A DNA stretch of 64,000 nucleotides from positions 43,656 through 107,655 of the forward strand of contig JHVO01000017.1 of assembly GCA_000620185.1 (NCBI GenBank). Reading direction: 5' to 3'. The number at the start of each line of letters is the position of its first letter. The first letter of the stretch is position 1. The stretch is from Geodermatophilaceae bacterium URHB0062. GTDB lineage: Bacteria; Actinomycetota; Actinomycetes; Mycobacteriales; Geodermatophilaceae. Below the pieces are notes generated by a model, which saw only the letters and a program-made list of their open reading frames with translations, had not been told where the DNA came from and made no database searches. Position numbers and translations under genes: made by a program. Shown in pieces: positions 47,377 to 55,157 of the stretch.

Positions 47377-48533
47377 GGCCGGCCGGCTCCGGCCGCGCCG
47401 CCGTCGTCCGGTGCGCCGAGCAGCTCCCGGTAGACCGCGACCAGACGGCGGGCTGCCCCGGCCTCGTCGGGCCAGGTGGCCGCCCGACGGCTGCCGGCCT
47501 CGGCCAGCCGAGCGGCGCGGGCGGGATCGTCCAGCAGCCGCGCGACGGCGTCAGCGAGGGCCGCGGCGTCGCCGACAGGCACCAGCTCGGCCCCGTCGCC
47601 GACGAGCTCGGGCACACCCCCGGCGCGCGTCGAGACCAGGGGGGTTCCCGCGCGCAGGGCCTCCTGGGCGGTGAAGGGGCTGCCCTCCCAGCGGGACGGG
47701 AGCACGCACAGGTCAGCGGCGCCCAGCAGGTCGGGCACGTCGTCGCGCCGCCCCAGCAGCCGGACGGGCAGGCGCTCCCGCTCGATCCGGTCGGCCAGCT
47801 CGTCCTCGAGCGGTCCGTTCCCGGCGATGACGACCATCGGCGCGGGTAACCGGGCGGTCCAGCGGCCGGCGGCGTCGAGGAGGACGTCGTAGCCCTTCTG
47901 GGGGTGCAGCCGGCCGATGGCCACGACCAGCGGCCGCCCGGCGTCCACCCCCAGCTCCGCGCGGACCTCGGCCGCCGACCGGCGGGCCGGGGGCAGCGGT
48001 GGCGCGAGGGCCGGCGCGACCCGGACGTCACGAGCGCCGGCCCGGCGGGCGTTTTCGGCCAGGTCCCCCGAGACCGCGAGGACGAGGTCGGCGCTGCGGA
48101 TGGTGGCGGCCTCGACCGCGGACAACACGCGCCGCAGCGGTCCCGCCTCGTGCAGGAGTGCGTTGTGCAGCGTGAGCACCAGCGGGCGGTTCCGCTCACC
48201 GGACAGCCGCCGGGCGGCCGCGGCGACCAGGCCGGCGCGCAGGCCGTGGGCGTGCACCAGGTCGACGCCGTCGAGCGCGGTCCGCAGCTGGAGCACCGCG
48301 CGGGTGTCGGCGACGGGCGCCAGGCCGGTGGAGATGCCCACCGGCCGGAAGTCGGCACCGGCCGCGGCGAAGCCGAAGAGCTCCTCGGTCGAGGGAGCGC
48401 CGCAGACCCGGACGTCGGCGCCGGCCGCGGCGACCTCGGGTACGAGCGTGACGACGTGCCGGCCGACGCCGCCGGCGCTGGTGGCCAGCACCTCGGCGAT
48501 CCGGCGGCCGCGCAGCGGTGCCGGCTCGGTCAC
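47373..48533 (-). CDS. Glycosyltransferase, GT4-like
   Basis: A 386-residue GT-B-fold glycosyltransferase. The N-terminal half contains GGVGRHVVTLVPEVAAAGAD and VDLVHAHGLRAG; the C-terminal half contains VVAIGRLHPQKGYDVLLDAA and the nucleotide-sugar block LPSRWEGSPFTAQEALRAGT with the E-x7-E pair. GTG at 48533 is behind AGGAGGT. It is coupled to the MurJ-like gene before it and to the membrane phosphodiesterase after it. The sugar donor and acceptor are unknown; a lipid-linked glycan is a reasonable guess. Confidence 0.9.
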
Positions 48534-50179
48534 CGTGCACCTCCTGTCGGTCGGGCTTCCGGCTGGTGGGGCTGCCGGTCGGGCGCGCGCAGGCCGCGCA
48601 GCGCGGCGGCCAGCGGACCACGTGCCGTGCCCATCATGACCGCCGCGGCGACGACGAGCGCGGTCGCGCCGGTCAGCACCCCGGAGCCGAGGGCGGCGAG
48701 CGCGCCGTGCGGCGGCACCGGGTCCGCCCCCAGCGCGCGGCCCATCGCCACACCCGCGGCGGCCGCCAGCGCGGCCGCCAGGAGGGCGGGCACACCGACC
48801 CGGACGACGCCGGCCAGGCTCTGCGGACCGGCCGCGCGGGCGACCACCACCAGGAGCCCCATCCCGGCCACGGTGACGCCGATGCTGTGCCCGGCGCCCA
48901 GCGCGAGAGCGCGGTCGGCGGGCGGCAGGAGCGCGGCGAGCACCAGATCCGCCAGGACGGCCAGCACCCAACCGCCGACGACGCAGACCGTCGGCGCCTG
49001 CCACGACCCGCGCGCGTACATCGCCCGGGTCAGCAGCGCCACGAGCGCGTAGCCGACCAGGCCCGGCGCGAAGGCGATGATCGTGTCGCGCAGCGCGGCG
49101 ACGCTCGCGTCCGAGCCGCCGCCGAGGAACACCCGCGCCATGGGCCCCGCGACGGCGACGAGCACGGCCGCGGCGACCGCGGCCGCCGCCACCACGAGGA
49201 CCGCGGCGGGCGCCAGCGTGCGGCGGTACCCGGGCTCGTCACCCAGCTCGGCCCGTTCCGCGAGGCCCGGATACGCCGAGGTGGCCAGCGGCACCGCGAG
49301 CGCCGCCCACGGCACGAGGAACAGCGTCATGCCCGCGAAGTAGGCGACCTGGGTGCCCGGCGGCGCGTCGGTGTTGGCCAGCCGGATCGCCACGGCCGCG
49401 ACCAGCTGCTGCCCCGCGAGGGTCAGCACGCCGGCCAGGGCGAGCCGGCGGACCCGCGGTCCGGCCCCGACCGGGAAGCGCAGGGCGGGGCGCAGTCCGA
49501 TGCGGAGTCGGCGCAGCGGCACCAGCAGGCTCAGGCTCAGCGCCACGACGCCGAGCGTCGTCCCCACGCCGAGGACGAGCTCGGCGGGCCGGGACAGGTC
49601 CGCGACCTCGTGCGCACCGCCGATGCCGGCGAAGAGAAGGTAGGCGGAGGCCACCACCAGGCTCGAGAGCAGCGGTGCGATCGCCGGGCCGGCGAACCGG
49701 CGGTGTGCCTGCAGGATGCCGGTGAGCACGATGCCGATGCCGTACAGCACGACCTGCGGGGAGAAGACCAGCAGGAAGCGGGTGGCCAGCGCCACCTCGT
49801 CGGGGCCGCGACCGCCCAGGAGGAGTTCGGCGATCGGCCGGCTCAACAGCGCGAGCAGCACCGCCAGGGGGGTGAGCACCACCAGGGTCCAGCCCAGCAG
49901 CGCCGACGCCGTCCCGCGCACGTGCTCCCGGTTTCCCGAGGCGATGCCCGCGGCGAGCATCGGGACGACGAGGCTCGCCAGCGCACCGCCGGCAACCACC
50001 TCGAAGACGATGTTCGGCACGGTGTTGGCCGCGACGTAGGTGTCGCCGGTGCTGTCGGCCCCCACGGTGTTGGTAAAGGCGAGGGTGCGGCCGAACCCCG
50101 CCAGGCGGGCGAGCACGGTGAGCGCGGCGATCATCGCCGCCGCCCCGGCCACACCGCGAGCGGCCTGCCGGGTGCTCAC
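48530..50179 (-). CDS. MurJ/MviN-family lipid-linked precursor flippase
   Basis: A 549-residue membrane protein with about 14 helices and the MOP/MviN opening: AALTVLARLAGFGRTLAFTN, then ANTVPNIVFEVVAGGALASL. GIVLTGILQAHRRFAGPAIA is a further MurJ-like block. GTG at 50179 overlaps the preceding stop as GTGA. Actinobacteria usually have another MurJ elsewhere, often with a kinase-like extension, so this may be a dedicated flippase for another lipid-linked glycan; the window does not decide. Confidence 0.9.
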   Translation of the reverse strand: MSTRQAARGVAGAAAMIAALTVLARLAGFGRTLAFTNTVGADSTGDTYVAANTVPNIVFEVVAGGALASLVVPMLAAGIASGNREHVRGTASALLGWTLVVLTPLAVLLALLSRPIAELLLGGRGPDEVALATRFLLVFSPQVVLYGIGIVLTGILQAHRRFAGPAIAPLLSSLVVASAYLLFAGIGGAHEVADLSRPAELVLGVGTTLGVVALSLSLLVPLRRLRIGLRPALRFPVGAGPRVRRLALAGVLTLAGQQLVAAVAIRLANTDAPPGTQVAYFAGMTLFLVPWAALAVPLATSAYPGLAERAELGDEPGYRRTLAPAAVLVVAAAAVAAAVLVAVAGPMARVFLGGGSDASVAALRDTIIAFAPGLVGYALVALLTRAMYARGSWQAPTVCVVGGWVLAVLADLVLAALLPPADRALALGAGHSIGVTVAGMGLLVVVARAAGPQSLAGVVRVGVPALLAAALAAAAGVAMGRALGADPVPPHGALAALGSGVLTGATALVVAAAVMMGTARGPLAAALRGLRAPDRQPHQPEARPTGGAR

Positions 50180-51063
50180 GACGGCCGGCGGCCGAGGCGG
50201 TCCAGTTCCCGTAGTCCCGGCGTGGCCTCGATGACCTTCGTGAAGCTGATCTTCTCGCTGGCCAGCGTCAGGCCGACGATGGCGGCGAGCAGGCCGGTGC
50301 GGGCTCCCCGCCCGCCGACCCGCGCCAACCGGAGACCGACGAGCGCACCGAGGGCGTTGGCGCCGCCGTCGCCGAGCATCACGCGCTCGCCGAGGTCCGC
50401 GGGAAGCACGGCGAGCGTCGCGCCCAGGGGACCGGCCACGAGCCCCCCGGCCGGGCCGCCCAGGGTGGCCGCCGTGGCGATCGCGCCGGCCTTGGCGGCG
50501 CGGCCGGGCCGCAGGTCGAGCAGGTTGACGAGGTTCGCGCTACCGGCGACCAGGCCGGTGGTGAGGATGCCGTCGGCCAGGGCCGACGCTCCGCCTCCAC
50601 GGCGCGTGAGGACCGCGGCGGCGGCCGCCGCCGCGCCGATGCCGGCGACCTTCACCGCGCCGGCGGAGATCCGCCCGGCCTTCAGCGCGCGCAGGTGGCC
50701 GGCGAGCCCCTTGTCGCGCGCCTGCTCCGGGCGGGCGCCGGCCAGGTCGTCGTAGCCGCCGACGACGCCGGAGACGACGCCGACGAGCGCGGTGGCGGCC
50801 CGCGTTCCCGCGGGAGCGCCGAGGACGGCGGTCGCCGTGGCGGAGGCGGCCAGGGCCGGGCCGCCGAGGAGGGTCAGCGTCCGGCCCGCGTAGTTGGTCC
50901 GGCGCCACGGTGCACCGCTCGGGGCGGCGTCGAGCGTGGCGGCCCCGGCCAGCGCCGCCCGGGCGGCGAGCGCCCCGGTGAGAGCCAGCGCGGCGCGGCG
51001 GGTGCCGCCGGCCATCCGAGGTGCGCCCACGTGCCCGCTCACGGCGTGGCTGTGACCGCTCAC
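50176..51063 (-). CDS. MraY/WecA-like membrane protein, divergent
   Basis: A 295-residue protein with many small hydrophobic helices and degenerate traces of the MraY/WecA phospho-glycosyltransferase family: GVVGGYDDLAGARPEQARDK, KGLAGHLRALKAGRISAGA, NLVNLLDLRPGRAAKAG and MLGDGGANALGALVGL. The DD pair and the GD motif are present, but the NxxD-GLDG loop is altered (LLDLRPGRA). Catalysis is uncertain. GTG at 51063 overlaps the mctB-like stop, inside a 21-base tandem duplication. It sits before the MurJ-like gene, an apt neighbour for a polyprenyl-phosphate glycan enzyme. Confidence 0.7.
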   Translation of the reverse strand: MSGHSHAVSGHVGAPRMAGGTRRAALALTGALAARAALAGAATLDAAPSGAPWRRTNYAGRTLTLLGGPALAASATATAVLGAPAGTRAATALVGVVSGVVGGYDDLAGARPEQARDKGLAGHLRALKAGRISAGAVKVAGIGAAAAAAAVLTRRGGGASALADGILTTGLVAGSANLVNLLDLRPGRAAKAGAIATAATLGGPAGGLVAGPLGATLAVLPADLGERVMLGDGGANALGALVGLRLARVGGRGARTGLLAAIVGLTLASEKISFTKVIEATPGLRELDRLGRRPS

Positions 51064-51076
51064 GGCGTGGCTGCGG
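51035..51076. repeat. 21-bp tandem duplication at a gene junction
   Basis: CCGCTCACGGCGTGGCTG occurs at 51035-51052 and again at 51056-51073, a 21-base period. It covers the mctB-like stop and the start of the MraY-like gene, so that two in-frame GTG-AGC-GG- start candidates exist and the N-terminus reads SGHSHAVSGH. Confidence 0.75.
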
Positions 51077-52007
51077 GCACCGGCGGCACGGGCTGGGTGT
51101 CCTTGCCCGTGCCGTAGTTGCCCGACGTCCCACCGCCCTCGGCGGCCAATGCCAGGACGGCGCTGATCTGGCCGGTGCTGCTCGCCGCGTTGTCGACCGT
51201 GGACAGCGAATCGGACAGCGTGGGCTCGTTACGCACCGCTCCGACCAGCCCGTTCTGGCCGGCCGAGTCCGCGTCCCCGGCCACGACCGCACCCGATCCG
51301 GTGGAGTCGAGGGCCGACACCAGGTCGGTCAGGGTGCCGTTGCGCTCGTCGGCGTCCTGCCCCAGGAAGGCCCCGGAGGTCAGCACGAGCGCGTAGTCGG
51401 CCGCCGCGACGGAGGAACTCTCCGCAGTCAGTGCGTCGAGGGCGTTGAGCCCGGAGAGGACCGACGAGATCTGCGCGGTGTCCCGAGCGGTGCCGCCCTT
51501 GGGGACCATCAGCACCTGGGCGAGCACCGAGGCCACCAGCTGACCGGAGTCGTCCGCCTCGGGCAGCTTCAGACCGGTCGGCAACCCGGGGCCGGTCACG
51601 TAGCTCTCCAGGCTCGCGGCGGTGGACGGGTCGCTGTAGCCCGGCTGCAGCCGCACGGTGCCGGACACGGCGCCGCCGGCCTGGTCGATCAGGGCGGTCA
51701 CGCCGTCGACGGTCTCGGTCGGGACCTCGTCGTTGGTGATCACGAGGAGGACCTTGCGGTCGGCCAGGGCGCCCTTCACCAGCGCGGGGGCCACCGCCGC
51801 CCCGAAGGCGTCGGCGGTGTCCACCTGGGTCTGCAGCTGCTGTGTCTGGTCCTCCAGGGCCCGCTTGTCCTGCTCGAGCGAGCTCACCTGGTTCTCGATG
51901 TCGTTGAGGATCGGCTCGTTGAGCTGCGTCGTGCCGATGACGATGCCCAGCGCGACGGCCAGGAAGACGGCGATCAGCGAGACCAGGTGATAGCGGAAGT
52001 CGATCAC
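51060..52007 (-). CDS. MctB-like outer-envelope copper/channel protein
   Basis: A 315-residue protein. One N-terminal membrane helix (VIDFRYHLVSLIAVFLAVAL) is followed by a coiled coil (QVSSLEQDKRALEDQTQQLQ) and a large external domain. This matches the MctB family (Rv1698 of M. tuberculosis), whose members protect against copper or act as channels; the same neighbour, SteA, precedes it. GTG at 52007 overlaps the steA stop as GTGA. Copper function here is inference from the family name only. Confidence 0.88.
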   Translation of the reverse strand: MIDFRYHLVSLIAVFLAVALGIVIGTTQLNEPILNDIENQVSSLEQDKRALEDQTQQLQTQVDTADAFGAAVAPALVKGALADRKVLLVITNDEVPTETVDGVTALIDQAGGAVSGTVRLQPGYSDPSTAASLESYVTGPGLPTGLKLPEADDSGQLVASVLAQVLMVPKGGTARDTAQISSVLSGLNALDALTAESSSVAAADYALVLTSGAFLGQDADERNGTLTDLVSALDSTGSGAVVAGDADSAGQNGLVGAVRNEPTLSDSLSTVDNAASSTGQISAVLALAAEGGGTSGNYGTGKDTQPVPPVPAATP

Positions 52008-53200
52008 GAGAAGAGGTTCTCCAACCAGAACACGAAGCTGTTCCATTGGTCGAGCAGCAGATCGAGGTACACCCGGCCGGCTGCGGACACCGCGATGGTG
52101 GAGCCGATGGCGAACAGGGCGGCGAGGACCAGCACGACGAGCGCCGTCGTGGAGATCCGGCTGCGGTAGAGGCGGCTCACGCCCTTGGCGTCCACCAGTT
52201 TCCCACCGAGCCGCAGGCGGGTGAGGAACGTCGAGGCCATGCCGCCGCGGCCCTTGTCGAGGAACTCGACGAGGGTGGCGTGCGTGCCGACGGCGACGAT
52301 GAGTGAGGCGCCCTTCTCGTCGGCGAGCAGCATCGCGATGTCCTCGCTGGTCGCGGCCGCCGGGAAGGTGATGGCCGGGACCCCGAGCGCCTCCACCCGG
52401 GGCAGGCCGGGCGCGCGGCCGTCCGGATAGGCGTGGACCACGACCTCGGCGCCGGAGGTCAGCGAGTCGTCGCTGACCGAGTCCATGTCGCCGACGATCA
52501 TGTCGGGCTGGTAGCCGGCCTCGATGAGCGCGTCCGCGCCGCCGTCGACGCCGATGAGCACCGGCCGGTAGTCGCGGATGTAGGAGCGGAGGGCCTGCAG
52601 GTCCTCCTTGTAGTCGTAGCCGCGGACGACGATGAGGGCATGCCGGCCCTCGAACTTGGTGGCGACGTCCGGCACGCCGACGCCGTCGAGCAGGAGCGCG
52701 CGCTCCCGCTTCATGTACTCCATCGTGTTGGCCGCGAACGCCTCGAGCTGCGTGGAGAGCCCTGCCCTCGCGTCGGCCATCGCGGCGGTGACCGTCTCGC
52801 GGGTGTGCGCGAGGCCCTCGGCGACGACCGTGCCGTCGTCGGTCAGCAGCTGGCTGCCCTCGAGGCGGACCTGGGTGCCCTCCTTGAGCTTGGCGAAGAC
52901 CTCCTTGCCGACGTCGTCGAGCAGCGGGATGCCGGCGTTGATGAGGATCTCGGGGCCCAGGTTCGGATAGCGGCCGGAGATGCTGGGCGAGGCGTTGACC
53001 ACCGCCGCGACGCGGGTGCCGACGAGGGCGTCGGCGCTGACCCGGTCGATGTCGACGTGGTCGATGACGGCGATGTCGCCGGGGCGCAGCCGCTTCGTGA
53101 GGTTCTTCGTGCGACGGTCGAGCCGGGCCGTGCCGGACTGCCCGGGGGCCGCCTCCTCGGCCCGGCCGCGCCGAAGGGTGCCGATGCGCATGCGCCGCAT
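52004..53200 (-). CDS. steA: SteA-like putative cytokinetic ring protein
   Basis: A 398-residue protein homologous by recall to SteA (Rv1697), which partners SteB in mycobacterial and corynebacterial daughter-cell separation. The N-terminal part has RRTKNLTKRLRPGDIAVIDH and VNASPSISGRYPNLGPEILI. The middle is thiamine-pyrophosphokinase-like: VLIGVDGGADALIEAGYQPD, MIVGDMDSVSDD. The C-terminus has one membrane helix (ALVVLVLAALFAIGSTIAVS). Starts at ATG 53200 or 53191 are both possible. It heads the overlapping run through to the NUDIX gene. Confidence 0.88.
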   Translation of the reverse strand: MRRMRIGTLRRGRAEEAAPGQSGTARLDRRTKNLTKRLRPGDIAVIDHVDIDRVSADALVGTRVAAVVNASPSISGRYPNLGPEILINAGIPLLDDVGKEVFAKLKEGTQVRLEGSQLLTDDGTVVAEGLAHTRETVTAAMADARAGLSTQLEAFAANTMEYMKRERALLLDGVGVPDVATKFEGRHALIVVRGYDYKEDLQALRSYIRDYRPVLIGVDGGADALIEAGYQPDMIVGDMDSVSDDSLTSGAEVVVHAYPDGRAPGLPRVEALGVPAITFPAAATSEDIAMLLADEKGASLIVAVGTHATLVEFLDKGRGGMASTFLTRLRLGGKLVDAKGVSRLYRSRISTTALVVLVLAALFAIGSTIAVSAAGRVYLDLLLDQWNSFVFWLENLFS

Positions 53201-53356
53201 GCTTTCACGCGCGCCTGTACGCCCGGTCGTCCGACGCGCGACGGCGACCCACCAGTTACGCACCGTGCGCGACACCACGGGCGCTGCGACACGCCCGAGT
53301 CGCCCTCTCCTGGGCGCCAGCGGAACCGTTACCGAGTTGTGACTAGCGTTGCGGCT

Positions 53357-54235
53357 GTGACTGGAGTCGCCCACGCCCTGCCCCGAACCGCACCCGTACC
53401 AGGGCCTTCGTCCGCGCCGGCGACCACGCCTGTGTCGACGCCGGCGGCCGAGGAGGCTCCCAGCACCGGCGCGGTCATCCGGACCATGCCGTCCCGTCCC
53501 CCGGTGCCTGCCCGCCCCGCCACGAAGACCGCTCAGGTGGCCGCCGAGGTGGCCGACGAGCCGGTGACGCCTGCCGACCGCCCGGCGAAGCGGACGCCGG
53601 GGGCCCGCGAGCGCCGGTACCAGGAAACGAGGGCCCGCATCGTCGACGCCGCGGCGGAACTGTTCGCCGAGCGGGGGTTCGACTCGGTCAGCGTCATGGA
53701 GATCGCCAAGCGCGCGGGCGTGGTGGAGAAGACGGTCTTCAACCACTTCCCCGTCAAGGAGGGGCTGGTCTTCGACGCCGATCCGCCGATGCGGACGGCG
53801 CTGCTCGACGCCGTCCGCCGCCGACCGGCCGGCGAATCGGTCTCCGCGGCGGCCGGCAGCTTCGTCGTGGCGGCCATGAGCCGGCTCGGGGCGCCGGAGG
53901 CGGCCGACGGCGTGGCGGCGATGGCGAAGGTCGTCCGGGGCAGCCGCACGCTGCAGATCCGGGAGCGGGAGATCCTCGGGGCGCTGACCGACGCACTCGC
54001 CGAACTCATCGCCGAGGAGACCGGAGCGCGCCCCGGAGACATAGAGCCGTGGCTGGCCGCCCACGCCGTCCTCGGTCTCTACGCCTCGCTGCTGGAACTG
54101 GCCCGCGACCGCGTGCTCAGCGGTTCGGGCGGCCCCGAGCTGACCGCCGAACTGCTCCGCCAGGGCCAGCGCGGCCTCTCCCTGCTCCAGTTCGGCCTCG
54201 CGGGCTACGCCAAATCATCGTCAGCCTCCGGCTGA
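53357..54235 (+). CDS. TetR-family transcriptional regulator with long disordered leader
   Basis: A 292-residue regulator. The first 80 residues are proline- and alanine-rich, unusual for TetR. The DNA-binding domain then reads RIVDAAAELFAERGFDSVSV, MEIAKRAGVVEKTVFNHFPV with the family's helix-turn-helix. The rest is the ligand-binding helical domain. GTG at 53357 lies eight bases after TAGCGT, a -10-like hexamer (53344-53349), so a leaderless transcript is possible; a later internal start would remove the leader. It diverges from steA. Targets are unknown. Confidence 0.87.
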   Translation: MTGVAHALPRTAPVPGPSSAPATTPVSTPAAEEAPSTGAVIRTMPSRPPVPARPATKTAQVAAEVADEPVTPADRPAKRTPGARERRYQETRARIVDAAAELFAERGFDSVSVMEIAKRAGVVEKTVFNHFPVKEGLVFDADPPMRTALLDAVRRRPAGESVSAAAGSFVVAAMSRLGAPEAADGVAAMAKVVRGSRTLQIREREILGALTDALAELIAEETGARPGDIEPWLAAHAVLGLYASLLELARDRVLSGSGGPELTAELLRQGQRGLSLLQFGLAGYAKSSSASG

Positions 54236-54289
54236 CACCGCGGCCACGTGCCGTTCCCCGGGAGCGCTGAGCCCTTTCCACCCCTTCTC

Positions 54290-54319
54290 GGGGACCCTTC
54301 GGGCCCCGCTCGTCGGGGC
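54290..54319. terminator. Tandem hairpins between convergent genes
   Basis: GGGGACCC-TTC-GGGCCCC (54290-54307, with a bulged A) and GCCCCG-CTCGT-CGGGGC (54303-54319) are overlapping stems; only one can form at a time. They lie between the TetR gene and the convergent methyltransferase gene, with further small stems to 54365. Confidence 0.6.
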
Positions 54320-54371
54320 GCCTCGCGGGGCGGCTCCCTGCCCGTCTTCGGGAGACCCTCCGGGCCTCCAC

Positions 54372-55133
54372 TCAGACGGTCAGTTGCAGGGACTTGAGGA
54401 GCATGTCGGCGCGGTTGCCGGGGATGTCGGCGTTCCGCGTGAACAGCGCGACGGCCACCATGTAGCCGTCGTCGTCGGCCCAGCCGCGGCCCGACGCGCA
54501 CAGCCCGCGGATGTGGTCTCGGACCTTCGGCTCGTTGCTGTACGGGCCGAAGTCGAGGCCCATGGCGAGGAAGTTGACCACCCGGTAGCCGAGGTCCTCG
54601 GCCGTGCGCACCGTCGTTCCCGGGTCGGAGTAGCTGGCGACCGCCGCGATGACGTTGTCGTACCCCGACTTCAGCAGCTGCAGCAGCAGGTCGTTGCCGG
54701 TAACGCCACCCCAGAGCTCGGGCATGAGGATGTCGCGGTCCGGCGCGGGGATGTAGGGCGGGTTCGAGATGACCGTGGACACATGTGCCCCACCGGCGGC
54801 GTCGGCCTGGTCGAAGAAGTCGCCCAGTTCGACGGTGTACCGGTCGCCCACCCCGCGGGCGGCGATGTTCTCCCTCGCCCGGGCCACCGACGGACCGCTG
54901 ATGTCGAAGCTGCGCACCCGCAGGGCCGGCAGGCAGCCGACCACGTCGCTGATGGCCGTGGCGTCGCCCGTGCCGAGCTCGACGACGCCTTCCTCTTCCC
55001 ACCGCAGCGGACGGCGGTACTGCTCGAGGAGCATGCAGACCGAGAAGCCGTAATGCGCCGACTCGTCGGCCGAGGAGAAGCAGCTCACGCGGTGCGCCCT
55101 ACCCGACCATGTGGCGCGCCACTCATCGCTCAC
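54372..55133 (-). CDS. SAM-dependent methyltransferase with NPPY motif
   Basis: A 253-residue methyltransferase. SAM-binding VVELGTGDATAISDV (residues 50-64), then NPPYIPAPD (124-132), the catalytic NPPY motif of the HemK/PrmC-type N5-glutamine or adenine methyltransferases. GTG at 55133. It lies between steA and recN, interrupting the order seen in mycobacteria. The target (protein glutamine, nucleic acid or small molecule) cannot be told from the motif alone. A cysteine in the N-terminus is not conserved-looking. Confidence 0.85.
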   Translation of the reverse strand: MSDEWRATWSGRAHRVSCFSSADESAHYGFSVCMLLEQYRRPLRWEEEGVVELGTGDATAISDVVGCLPALRVRSFDISGPSVARARENIAARGVGDRYTVELGDFFDQADAAGGAHVSTVISNPPYIPAPDRDILMPELWGGVTGNDLLLQLLKSGYDNVIAAVASYSDPGTTVRTAEDLGYRVVNFLAMGLDFGPYSNEPKVRDHIRGLCASGRGWADDDGYMVAVALFTRNADIPGNRADMLLKSLQLTV

Positions 55134-55157
55134 CCGGCCGGGGCGGCGCTCGAAGGT

